DNA from: Jejuia sp. UBA6058
GTDB taxonomy: Bacteria; Bacteroidota; Bacteroidia; Flavobacteriales; Flavobacteriaceae
Assembly: GCA_002428965.1 (NCBI GenBank)
Contig: DIYI01000001.1
Location: forward strand, 1 to 64,000
DNA length: 64,000 nucleotides
Direction of reading: 5' to 3'
Shown here: piece by piece, positions 25,148 through 33,499 of the stretch
Layout: every line of letters begins with the position of its first letter
Position numbering within the stretch: position 1 is the first letter of the stretch
Position numbers and translations under genes: made by a program
The notes under the pieces: generated by a model
What the model was told of the DNA's origin: nothing
The model's database searches: none
Seen by the model: only the letters and a program-made list of their open reading frames with translations

Positions 25148-26503
25148 ATGAACGTACATTTTATAGCAATTGGTGGTGCCGCAATGCACAATTTGGCACT
25201 GGCACTTCACAATAAAGGTTACAAGGTAACAGGAAGTGACGACACTATTTTCGAACCTTCAAAGTCTCGGTTAGAAGCCGAAGGGCTACTGCCAGAAGCA
25301 TTTGGTTGGTATCGAGAAAAAATCACTTCAAATTTAGATGCTATTGTCTTAGGAATGCACGCAAAAGAAGATAATCCCGAACTTTTAAAAGCACAAGAAT
25401 TGGGATTGAAAATCTACAGCTATCCAGAGTTTTTGTACGAACAGTCTAAACATAAAACCCGAGTCGTAATTGGCGGAAGTCATGGAAAAACAACCATAAC
25501 TTCTATGATTTTACATGTAATGCATTATCACGATAGAGATGTAGATTATATGGTGGGTGCGCAGTTGGAAGGTTTTGATGTTATGGTAAAACTTACAGAA
25601 GATAATGATTTTATAGTTTTAGAAGGGGATGAGTATCTAAGTTCTCCAATTGATAGACGACCGAAATTTCATTTATACAAACCAAATATTGCGCTATTAA
25701 GTGGTATTGCTTGGGATCATATCAATGTATTCCCAACCTACGAAAATTATGTAGAGCAGTTTAGCATTTTTGTAGATTCTATTGTGTCTGGTGGTAGTAT
25801 TAATTACAATGAAGAAGATTTAGAAGTAAAACGGGTAGTGGAAGCTAGCGAAAATACCATTAGAAAGTTACCTTATGTAACACCTAATTATTCTGTATTG
25901 GATGGAGAAACGCTTTTAGAAACACCAGAAGGTGATTTACCTATTGAAGTTTTTGGGAAACACAATCTAAACAATTTGGCAGGTGCCAAATGGATTTGCC
26001 AGCATATGGGTATTGACGAGGATGATTTTTATGAAGCCATTTCTACCTTTAAAGGTGCAAGTAAACGTTTAGAAAAAATAGCAGAAAGTACAACTAGTGT
26101 CGCTTATAAGGATTTTGCGCATTCACCAAGTAAAGTGGAGGCTACTACAAAAGCCGTAAAAGAGCAATATCAAGGCAGAACTTTGCTTGCCTGTTTAGAA
26201 CTACACACCTACAGTAGTTTGAATGCCGAATTTTTAAAGGAATATAAAGGCGCTTTAGATGCTGCCGACGTTGCCGTGGTATTTTATTCGCCACATGCCG
26301 CAGAAATTAAAAAACTGGAAGAAGTTACCCATAAGCAAATTGCTGAAGCGTTCCAAAGAGACGACTTAATTATTTATACTAATCCAGATGATTTTAAAGA
26401 ATTTCTCTTCTCTCAAAACTTCGATAATAAAGCCTTGTTGCTAATGAGTTCTGGTAATTATGGTGGTTTGGATTTTGAGGCTGTAAAAAGCCTGATCGAA
26501 TAG
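25148..26503 (+). CDS. mpl: UDP-N-acetylmuramate:L-alanyl-gamma-D-glutamyl-meso-diaminopimelate ligase
   Basis: A 451-aa Mur-ligase-type enzyme that reattaches recycled murein tripeptide to UDP-MurNAc. The N-terminal FIAIGGAAMHNLALAL loop is the Mpl form of the Rossmann motif. ATP-binding GGSHGKTT is at residues 109-116, and LEGDEYLSSPIDRRPKF and GIAWDHINVFPTYE are strong Mpl marks that separate it from MurC. The 180 bp upstream hold a repeat element followed by an AT-rich region. Confidence 0.93.
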   Translation: MNVHFIAIGGAAMHNLALALHNKGYKVTGSDDTIFEPSKSRLEAEGLLPEAFGWYREKITSNLDAIVLGMHAKEDNPELLKAQELGLKIYSYPEFLYEQSKHKTRVVIGGSHGKTTITSMILHVMHYHDRDVDYMVGAQLEGFDVMVKLTEDNDFIVLEGDEYLSSPIDRRPKFHLYKPNIALLSGIAWDHINVFPTYENYVEQFSIFVDSIVSGGSINYNEEDLEVKRVVEASENTIRKLPYVTPNYSVLDGETLLETPEGDLPIEVFGKHNLNNLAGAKWICQHMGIDEDDFYEAISTFKGASKRLEKIAESTTSVAYKDFAHSPSKVEATTKAVKEQYQGRTLLACLELHTYSSLNAEFLKEYKGALDAADVAVVFYSPHAAEIKKLEEVTHKQIAEAFQRDDLIIYTNPDDFKEFLFSQNFDNKALLLMSSGNYGGLDFEAVKSLIE

Positions 26504-26515
26504 TTTTCTCTAACG

Positions 26516-26570
26516 CCTGTCATCTTGAACTCTTGTACTGAGCATAGTCGAAGTATGATTCAGGATCCTA
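26516..26570. repeat. Interspersed repeat downstream of mpl
   Basis: CCTGTCATCTTGAACTCTTG followed by TACTGAGCATAGTCGAAGTA and ATTCAGGATCC. It belongs to a well-known Bacteroidota family of the type CTGAGC...GTCGAAG. It shares an exact 16-mer with the copy inside the macroglobulin gene. Confidence 0.6.
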
Positions 26571-26622
26571 TGTTTGTAACAAATTACTCTCAAAATGTAC
26601 CTACAGATATAATCTGAGTACT

Positions 26623-28083
26623 ATGAAATTTCAGAGATTTTTTTATGATTCTTATCCTAACTTTAAAAATTTAAGTTTTAAGAAGATAGTTTTTGGAATT
26701 TTACTGGGGCTGTCTTCTGCCATAGTCATATATAGTTTTTTCTATGTTGTTAGAGAAGCTCATAGAGTTTTGGCTCTTGGTATTTTAGACTTTGATTATT
26801 GGGGTTTTCAAAATGGTGAATATATTTTAAGTGAAACAAATAGAGGTTTTTATAATCTGTTTTTCTCTGGCTTATCTTTAATTTTTGGAAATTCGATTGC
26901 TATTCTTTTTATTTTTAGCCGACCTAATAATATTTTAAATAGATTCGATTCAAGGAAAAAACGATTAATCAACGATCAAGTTTTTTTAACCTTTAACTTT
27001 TCCTATTGGCTTACTAAGATTGGTTTTACTTTTGGTGTCTTTTCGATGTGCTGTATGGATTTTGAATTTTTACCACATTTTAAATCATTAGCCTATCTTT
27101 TATTGATTGTTTTGTATTTAGAAACTTGGAAAAATTTGACTTTACTTCTAAAAAAGAAACGCTTTAAGATACAGGTTACACATTTTTTAATATTGTTATT
27201 GTTAACATTTGGATTAAGTAAGATAAATATTGTAGACTATAAAGCCATAGATGAAGCCTTTCTTGTAAACAATCCTATTATAGATTTTCCTAAATCTACA
27301 TTTAAAAATGAAAAGAAAAATAATTGGAGACAATATGAGATAGCTATAAAACTTAAATTAGATAATGAACATAATTTGGATGTTTTTACTAGCGATAGAA
27401 ATAGAATAGGACTTAGTGACTTGCAGTCTTATATTATGAATGAAAGAACATCGTATCGAGAAGAATTGAGTAGCTTTTTGAGTGTAAATATTTTAGCCGA
27501 CAAGTATTTAGCAGTTAAATATATCAAAATGGTCGAAGCTGAATTATATTTAGCTGGAATTAGAAGGGTGAATTATGAAGTTTACACAGAGAATAAAAAC
27601 GGCGGTCTTTACATTGAAAATAATATTATTGAAAAGAGAATCAATAAAACTGTATTAGGTTTTAAAAGGAATAGTTTTATTAAAAAAGATACGGTCCAAC
27701 AAATTCTACTTCCTCCTTTACCTCCTATGCCGCCTGAAATAGATTATACTTATTACGATTCCTTAAGTGTTTCGATTCATAGAAAGTTAAAAATAGCAGA
27801 TAGGATTATTTCCAAAGAAACAGTTTCTTTAGTATTTAAAGAAGCAATAAATACTAATATATTGTTTTGTTATGAGATTAGTGATGAAAGTACATATCAA
27901 GATTATATTAATGTTCTTTCAGCTCATAATAAAGCAGTTCATGAGTTAAGAAAAGAGAATGAAGTAATTTCAGAGGAAAGTCGTTACGATTCTAATAAGG
28001 CGTATAATTTAGAACAGCTTAAACTGAAACGGCAGTTTCCGATACATATTATTGAAATTTTAGATAAGACTAAAAAAAACTAG
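26623..28083 (+). CDS. Membrane protein with two ExbD/TolR-like periplasmic domains (tentative)
   Basis: A 486-aa protein not assignable to a named family with confidence. Residues 1-210 hold about five hydrophobic helices (near 20-45, 75-97, 125-145, 150-172, 182-200). Residues about 235-330 (IKLKLDNEHNLDVFTSDRN, then LADKYLAVKYIKMVEAELYL) have the strand-helix order of ExbD/TolR C-terminal domains, where ADK...VVKVMD is usual. A second similar block seems to follow near 385-450 (CYEISDESTYQDYINVLS). If correct this joins a membrane anchor to tandem ExbD-like domains. Transcribed alone, convergent with the amidase gene. Confidence 0.45.
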   Translation: MKFQRFFYDSYPNFKNLSFKKIVFGILLGLSSAIVIYSFFYVVREAHRVLALGILDFDYWGFQNGEYILSETNRGFYNLFFSGLSLIFGNSIAILFIFSRPNNILNRFDSRKKRLINDQVFLTFNFSYWLTKIGFTFGVFSMCCMDFEFLPHFKSLAYLLLIVLYLETWKNLTLLLKKKRFKIQVTHFLILLLLTFGLSKINIVDYKAIDEAFLVNNPIIDFPKSTFKNEKKNNWRQYEIAIKLKLDNEHNLDVFTSDRNRIGLSDLQSYIMNERTSYREELSSFLSVNILADKYLAVKYIKMVEAELYLAGIRRVNYEVYTENKNGGLYIENNIIEKRINKTVLGFKRNSFIKKDTVQQILLPPLPPMPPEIDYTYYDSLSVSIHRKLKIADRIISKETVSLVFKEAINTNILFCYEISDESTYQDYINVLSAHNKAVHELRKENEVISEESRYDSNKAYNLEQLKLKRQFPIHIIEILDKTKKN

Positions 28084-28084
28084 T

Positions 28085-29152
28085 TCAATTTATATTTCTA
28101 AAATCCACCAAAAGTCCCTCATAAATCCATTTAGCCATGGCTTCTCTGTTATTATAATTTAATATACGCCGCTGGTCTTTTTTATTTTTAATATTGCCCA
28201 ATTCTATATATACCATGGCTGGTAATGTATTTTTTATAAGGTATAAATTTCGGGAACTTACTGTGCCCGAATATACACGATTGGGTTGGTGTTCTGCGTA
28301 TTTCTGTTTGAAGGTATTGTGAATGTTTAAAGCTAGTTGTTTGCCACTTTTACTTTTATGATGATGATAAAAGAAGACATCAATATTTTGTCCTTTACTT
28401 CGGCTATCAACATGAGTTACAATTAACCTTTGGTAAGCACCTCTGTGTTTTAAAAACAAGCTATTGACAGCTTTTGTACGTTCTCCTAGGCGTAATTTCT
28501 GGTCTAAAGAAATAGGATTATTTTGATAGTTAACTTCATCATTATCCACTTCTAAGACGCGTGTGTCTCTAATACCATCATTTAGGTCTTTAATAATAAT
28601 GTAAACCTTAGCTCCGTTAGCAAGTAGCTTTCGTGCAAGTCGCAACGTAACATCATAAGCATATTCATCTTCAGCAATTAATTTGCCATTGTAGGTTGTT
28701 ATGGCACCCGGATCGGGACCTCCATGACCAGATATTAAGTAATACACAGCATTTTTTAAGGTGCTACTCTCTTTTGGGAATTCTTCATGCTCTTTGCCAA
28801 AAAGGGAATTGTTTAAAGTTGAAATCTTTGGGTTTGTGATACTATCAGTAGTTTTAGAGGTATGAGTATTTAAAATATTATCTTTTAAGGGCTCAACCTT
28901 CGTGATAGCAAGCGTATCCTTATCCAAATTAGGTAAAATGTAGATTTCACCATCAGCTAAACTATTACTCGCTTTTAATTTTTCTTTATTAAGTTCAATA
29001 AAAGTTTTAAAATATTCTGTTGGTTCTAATCCGTTTTTTCTTAAAAGAGAATAAATACCATCCCCTTTTTCTGCTACAACTTCTATTGGTTTTGTTTGTC
29101 CATTAGAGGAAGCCCAAATAAATGTAAAAATATAAAGAAGCGCCTTGTACAT
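28085..29152 (-). CDS. N-acetylmuramoyl-L-alanine amidase with LysM-like N-terminus
   Basis: A 355-aa exported protein (leader to about residue 19, SSNGQ). Residues about 22-76 resemble a LysM-type wall-binding module (GDGIYSLLRKNGL, ending GEIYILP). Residues about 135-350 are an Amidase_3 zinc domain: H143 in SGHGGPDPGA, a glutamate in LIAEDEYAYD, a later histidine in VTHVDSR, and the terminal catalytic VYIELGNIKN. It cleaves the bond between MurNAc and the stem peptide during envelope remodelling. Confidence 0.82.
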   Translation of the reverse strand: MYKALLYIFTFIWASSNGQTKPIEVVAEKGDGIYSLLRKNGLEPTEYFKTFIELNKEKLKASNSLADGEIYILPNLDKDTLAITKVEPLKDNILNTHTSKTTDSITNPKISTLNNSLFGKEHEEFPKESSTLKNAVYYLISGHGGPDPGAITTYNGKLIAEDEYAYDVTLRLARKLLANGAKVYIIIKDLNDGIRDTRVLEVDNDEVNYQNNPISLDQKLRLGERTKAVNSLFLKHRGAYQRLIVTHVDSRSKGQNIDVFFYHHHKSKSGKQLALNIHNTFKQKYAEHQPNRVYSGTVSSRNLYLIKNTLPAMVYIELGNIKNKKDQRRILNYNNREAMAKWIYEGLLVDFRNIN

Positions 29153-29264
29153 TAAAATAGAACTCTTGAATAACCAAAAAGTTAACGTAATTTACTACAA
29201 TTTATTTTTCTGATGGACGATTGAGCTCTGAAAAATCTACAGCATAAAATGAAAAAACACCTTT

Positions 29265-29897
29265 TCAAATGTATTTGGCAAATTTATCTCTTTTAGATTG
29301 CGGTAGGGCGTCACAGGTAATGGCAGTATAAAGTAGGTCTTTATCTTTCTCTTTTGAGAAAATTAAATTGTAAAGTTGAGCGACACTTAAGTTTGTATTG
29401 AGACGATGGTGTAACTTAACGGTATCGTTGCTTTCCACCAAGCCTTCTTCTATTACGCGTACGTAAGTTCCTGAAAATCCGTGGTTAATAAATTGAGAGA
29501 TAACATTTTGCGAACCAAACTTCACACCAAACTTAAAACAAGGTTCTCTGGGTTGGGTAACTTGCACTAGAGCTTCGCCAATTTTGTAAATATCTCCAAC
29601 CATTACTTGAGTTTCATTAAATCCGTTTACAGTAAGGTTTTCGCCAAACATACCCCATTGCCAGTTTAAAGAAGGATATAGATTTTTCCAATATGGATAA
29701 TGGTCGGAGGAAAAGAGATAACATGCTTTAAAAGTTCCTCCATAAACTTTTTTATCTGCTACATAATCTTCTTTTACACCTTGAGTACCTAAAAAAATGG
29801 GTTTGGGTGTTGGTACTTTAAAAATACCAGTGGGTACTTCTTTATTATTCCAGATTATGGTCTTGGGTTGGGCAATATTTACGGATTGAATATACAT
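29265..29897 (-). CDS. MOSC-domain protein
   Basis: A 210-aa cytosolic protein of the YiiM-like group. The conserved PREPCFKFG motif with the sulfur-carrying cysteine, the GMFGENLTVNG segment and the GDIYKIGEALVQVTQ strand pattern identify a MOSC domain, the molybdenum-cofactor sulfurase C-terminal fold. YiiM-type members act in reduction of N-hydroxylated compounds with molybdopterin. Single gene. No molybdenum genes adjoin it. Confidence 0.85.
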   Translation of the reverse strand: MYIQSVNIAQPKTIIWNNKEVPTGIFKVPTPKPIFLGTQGVKEDYVADKKVYGGTFKACYLFSSDHYPYWKNLYPSLNWQWGMFGENLTVNGFNETQVMVGDIYKIGEALVQVTQPREPCFKFGVKFGSQNVISQFINHGFSGTYVRVIEEGLVESNDTVKLHHRLNTNLSVAQLYNLIFSKEKDKDLLYTAITCDALPQSKRDKFAKYI

Positions 29898-30106
29898 TTG
29901 GGTTATATCAATTTTCGAATGTAAGGTACACTTTTTTTGGTTTCAAAGTTGATATCTTAAAATCTTTAGCAATTGGTTAAAGCTGAATTAATTGCGTACT
30001 AATGCGAGTGATATGAAATGAATTATATGTGTAATTATTCCTACATATTTAATCAGAAAAAATTTCAAATAATCGATGAAATGTTTTATAAATACGACAA
30101 AAAACG

Positions 30107-30114
30107 TATATTCG
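30107..30114 (+). promoter_or_regulatory. -7 box (TATATTCG) of the FIST-kinase operon
   Basis: TATATTCG, one base off TAnnTTTG, ends 21 bp before the ATG at 30136. About 75 bp around it align with the region before the duplicated kinase, where an identical TATATTCG lies at 33314-33321. Its position rules out a longer start for the FIST gene at 30076. Confidence 0.5.
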
Positions 30115-30135
30115 CATATTCAATTGCCCCAAAAT

Positions 30136-31263
30136 ATGAAAACAGTTCAACTATCCATTACCGATAAGAATTATAAAGATGCATTGTCATCAATAGAAAT
30201 TAATCCCAATTTATTTTTACTTTTTATTTCCCCGGACTTTTCCAAATCGCAAAGTGTATTAGATACCATTAATGAACATTTTCCAAAAGCTATAATTATG
30301 GGTTGTTCCACCGCTGGGGAGATATCCGATGTAAATGTAAGTGATAACTCCATTGCTCTAACGGCAATACATTTGGAGAAAACAAGGCTTAAAAAAGTGG
30401 CGTTTACAATAAAAGATAAAGATTGTAGTGAAACAGCGGGTAAAGACATTGCTAAAGAGCTTTATGAAGATGATTTAAGTCATATCCTTATTTTGAGTGA
30501 TGGCCTAAATGTTAATGGTGCTGATTTAGTAACAGGTTTAAAAGGAGAAGTACCTAACGTTACGATTACTGGAGGTTTAGCAGCCGATGGTGCGAACTTT
30601 AATAAAACTTTTGTTGTAGACGGTAATAATATATTGGACAAAACAATACTTGGTTTAGGTTTTTATGGCGATAGCTTGAAAGTAGGTTGTAGTTCAAAAG
30701 GCGGATGGGATAGCTTTGGTATTGAACGCTTGGTTACAAAATCTGACAAAAATGTGCTTTATGAATTAGATGGAAAGCCCGCCTTAGAAATTTATAAATC
30801 ATTTCTTGGCGCTCAAGCAGCTAACTTACCAAGTTCAGGATTACTTTTTCCATTAAGTTTAAGGACTACGGAAGATTCAAAACCTGTTGTGCGAACGATA
30901 TTGGGGGTTTCGGAAGAAGATCAAAGTTTAACTTTTGCCGGTAATATTCCTCAAGGTGCATACGTGCGTTTAATGAAAGCGAATATAGATAGGCTCATTT
31001 TAGGAGCTGAAGATTCCGCACATATGGCAAAAAATGAAATTAAAGAAGAATCTCAATTAGCTATTCTTATAAGCTGTGTGGGCAGAAGATTGGTTTTAAA
31101 ACAACTGGTTGAAGAAGAAATTGAAGTAGTAAAAGAAGTTGTAGGAGAAACACCAAGTATTACTGGTTTTTATTCCTATGGCGAGATTGCACCATTTGGT
31201 GAATTCTCACCTTGCGAACTACACAATCAAACAATGACAATTACAACATTGGCCGAATGCTAA
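30136..31263 (+). CDS. FIST-domain sensory protein
   Basis: 375 aa from the ATG at 30136. The longer frame from 30076 would start upstream of the probable promoter. FIST_N covers roughly residues 15-215 (LFISPDFSKSQSVLD, MGCSTAGEISD, ITGGLAADGANF) and FIST_C roughly 225-365 (KPALEIYKSFLG, then SVGRRLVLKQ-like strands and YSYGEIAPFGEFSPCELHNQ). FIST domains are described as ligand sensors feeding signal-transduction systems. The gene overlaps the following hybrid kinase by 7 bp (ATGCTAA), which indicates translational coupling and a shared pathway. Confidence 0.85.
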   Translation: MKTVQLSITDKNYKDALSSIEINPNLFLLFISPDFSKSQSVLDTINEHFPKAIIMGCSTAGEISDVNVSDNSIALTAIHLEKTRLKKVAFTIKDKDCSETAGKDIAKELYEDDLSHILILSDGLNVNGADLVTGLKGEVPNVTITGGLAADGANFNKTFVVDGNNILDKTILGLGFYGDSLKVGCSSKGGWDSFGIERLVTKSDKNVLYELDGKPALEIYKSFLGAQAANLPSSGLLFPLSLRTTEDSKPVVRTILGVSEEDQSLTFAGNIPQGAYVRLMKANIDRLILGAEDSAHMAKNEIKEESQLAILISCVGRRLVLKQLVEEEIEVVKEVVGETPSITGFYSYGEIAPFGEFSPCELHNQTMTITTLAEC

Positions 31264-33005
31264 ATAGCGAATATCATAGATTACTTAGGCGTCAATTAAA
31301 AAAAACAAACCCAGAGCTTCTAGAGAACACTGCGTTTGTGGAATTTCTTGATCAGGTAAATGATGCCTACAAGAGCTTCGATAAAGACGTATTGCATATT
31401 GAAAATATTCTGGAGCAAAGTTCGAAAGAGCTATTTGCTACTAACACTCAATTAAAACACGAAAGAGACGTTACCAAAGTACGTTTAAAAAACTTGGTAG
31501 ACAATATTGGTGGGGTGATTTTCGAGACAGACCTTAGTGGTAATTTTACCTTTTTAAATTCAGCGTGGGAAACATATTCGGGCTTTACGGTTAAAGAATC
31601 TTTAGGTAAAAATTATTTAGATTTTTTGGTTAGTGATGCAGTGCAAAGTGATATTGATATCAACAAAACATTTGGCAGAAATAAGCGCTACATTAAATTT
31701 ATCTTTAAACATTTTTCTGAGGATAAAGAGAAATGGTTTGAGCTTAGAGCAAAGGCTTTTAAAGAAAAGAGTGGCTCTCCAGCCGGTTTTGTTGGGTCTA
31801 TTACAGATGTAACAACGTTAAAGGAGACCGAGATAGAATTACAGAGGGCTAGTGCAGCCAAAGACGAATTCTTGTCTACAATGTCTCATGAAATTAGAAC
31901 GCCATTAAATGCGGTAACGGGTCTTACCAATATTCTTCTTATGGAAGAGTACTTACCAGAACAGGTGGATCATTTAAAGGCTTTAAAATATTCTGGAGAG
32001 CACTTACTAGGGTTGATTAACGACTTATTAGATTTTAGTAAAATAAAATCTGGTAAAATGCATCTTGTTGAGAAAGATTTTAGCTTAAAACAGCTACTTG
32101 AGAACCTTAGAGCAGATTTTAGTTTAAGAGCTGAAAAAAGAGGTGTTGTCTTTCATATTGTTAAATATGGCAACGTACCAAATAACATAATTGGTGATGA
32201 GCTAAAGCTCACTCAAATTCTGAAAAACTTGTTATCTAACGCTCTAAAGTTTACCGAAAAAGGGAGTATCTCTTTACATGTAAAAGACTGTGGTATAGAC
32301 CGTAATAAAGTGCGGCTTCAGTTTATGGTAATTGATACTGGAATTGGTATTTCTAAACAAAAACAGGAAACTATATTTGAAAGTTTTATGCAGGCCAATG
32401 ACGATACATCCATAAAATATGGAGGTACAGGGCTTGGATTAGCCATTAGTAAAAAGCTGCTGCAACTACAACAGAGTGATTTAGATTTACAAAGCGAAGA
32501 GGGTAAAGGCTCTTGTTTTTCATTCAAAATATCCTACAAAGTAAGCAATAGGTTAAATACGTTTAAACCAGACATGGTTAAAGCGCCTTCTGCTTATGAA
32601 CCGCTAGATATCAATGTGTTAGTGGCAGAGGATAACAAAATGAATGTTTTGATACTTCGTAAATTTTTCCAGAAATGGAATATTAATTTCAAAGTAGCCG
32701 AGAATGGGAAAGAAGTTTTGGAGTATTTTGAGGCTAAAAATTTTAATTTCGATTTAGTATTCATGGATTTACAAATGCCAGTACTAGATGGGTATAAAAC
32801 CACAAGAGTAATAAGGAATATGGAAGATGAAAATAAATCTACCATACCAATTATAGCACTAACAGCATTTGCTCAAACAGATATAAAAGCTAAGACAAAA
32901 CGTTATGGTATGAATGGATTTATGAGTAAACCATTTAACCCAGCCGAATTATACAGTGTCCTTAAGTCTTATAGCAAACCACATCTTCAAAAAGATGTAG
33001 GTTAA
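31257..33005 (+). CDS. Hybrid sensor histidine kinase with PAS and receiver domains
   Basis: 582 aa from the ATG that overlaps the FIST stop codon; an earlier in-frame start would lie deep in FIST. Residues 1-75 form a helical, probably coiled-coil region. PAS is at about 76-190, followed by HisKA with H211 in STMSHEIRTPLN. The HATPase part has LLSNALKFTEKG, DTGIGIS and GGTGLGLAIS. A receiver domain (about 455-575) has D504 in FMDLQMPV. No transmembrane segment is seen, so the kinase is soluble and probably takes its signal from the coupled FIST protein. Confidence 0.9.
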   Translation: MLNSEYHRLLRRQLKKTNPELLENTAFVEFLDQVNDAYKSFDKDVLHIENILEQSSKELFATNTQLKHERDVTKVRLKNLVDNIGGVIFETDLSGNFTFLNSAWETYSGFTVKESLGKNYLDFLVSDAVQSDIDINKTFGRNKRYIKFIFKHFSEDKEKWFELRAKAFKEKSGSPAGFVGSITDVTTLKETEIELQRASAAKDEFLSTMSHEIRTPLNAVTGLTNILLMEEYLPEQVDHLKALKYSGEHLLGLINDLLDFSKIKSGKMHLVEKDFSLKQLLENLRADFSLRAEKRGVVFHIVKYGNVPNNIIGDELKLTQILKNLLSNALKFTEKGSISLHVKDCGIDRNKVRLQFMVIDTGIGISKQKQETIFESFMQANDDTSIKYGGTGLGLAISKKLLQLQQSDLDLQSEEGKGSCFSFKISYKVSNRLNTFKPDMVKAPSAYEPLDINVLVAEDNKMNVLILRKFFQKWNINFKVAENGKEVLEYFEAKNFNFDLVFMDLQMPVLDGYKTTRVIRNMEDENKSTIPIIALTAFAQTDIKAKTKRYGMNGFMSKPFNPAELYSVLKSYSKPHLQKDVG

Positions 33006-33340
33006 TTAACCACTTTATTTCCGCTTTTTTTCCATAATAGCCGCTTTTAGTATAAAGGCTGTTCTGATAATGCCTTTGCCTTAAATTGGATTATCAGCTT
33101 TTATTTATTTTATGGCTCTTATTAGTCTATAAGTGGCATTTTTTCTTTTGTTTTATAAATTGACGTCTTAAAAAAAATTTGACTACAAAGAGGGTAAGAT
33201 TTAATCCTACTTTGTATATGAATAGTAATATCGATAAACGGTAAATTCTGATATATTTATAGGAAAAAAGTTATAAATATCGACGAATTGTTTTATTTTT
33301 TCGACAAAAAGGCTATATTCGCAAGACGAATGCCCAAATT
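33006..33340. other. Intergenic region before the duplicated sensor unit
   Basis: 335 bp of AT-rich DNA without a convincing gene. An imperfect inverted repeat (TACAAAG near 33184, CTTTGTA near 33212) is visible. The last 75 bp, including TATATTCG, are homologous to the region before the FIST gene. Confidence 0.5.
33314..33321 (+). promoter_or_regulatory. Duplicated -7 box (TATATTCG) before the FIST remnant
   Basis: Identical to the box at 30107-30114 and embedded in similar flanks (CGACAAAAA before, CGCA after). It lies 19 bp before the ATG of the 52-codon ORF. Conservation suggests the duplicated unit is still transcribed. Confidence 0.5.
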
Positions 33341-33499
33341 ATGAAGACGAACCTACCGTTTTTAACCTACAATAATTGGAAGAGTATATCAGCATTATAC
33401 AGTGGTATTTCTCATCCGATTTTGCCCTCTAGTTTAAACTATTGTTCGTTTAGTGCGTTTCAAAAACGATTACTAACACTTATACCGTCAAGCGAATGA
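33341..33499 (+). CDS. 52-codon remnant of a FIST gene, coupled to the pseudokinase
   Basis: A 52-aa ORF. Its start (MKTNLPFLTYNNWKSISAL) resembles the start of the upstream FIST protein (MKTVQLSITDKNYKDALSS). Its end (CSFSAFQKRLLTLIPSSE) lines up with the FIST end (FSPCELHNQTMTITTLAEC) and uses the same kind of stop/start overlap with the kinase, here ATGA at 33496-33499. About 320 internal codons have gone. It may now act only as a translated leader for the following gene, or be non-functional. Confidence 0.5.
   Translation: MKTNLPFLTYNNWKSISALYSGISHPILPSSLNYCSFSAFQKRLLTLIPSSE

Noticed and set aside
30076..30135. Upstream ATG for the FIST gene
   Set aside because: It lies before the TATATTCG box that is conserved in the duplicated unit, and the added residues have no counterpart in the duplicate.
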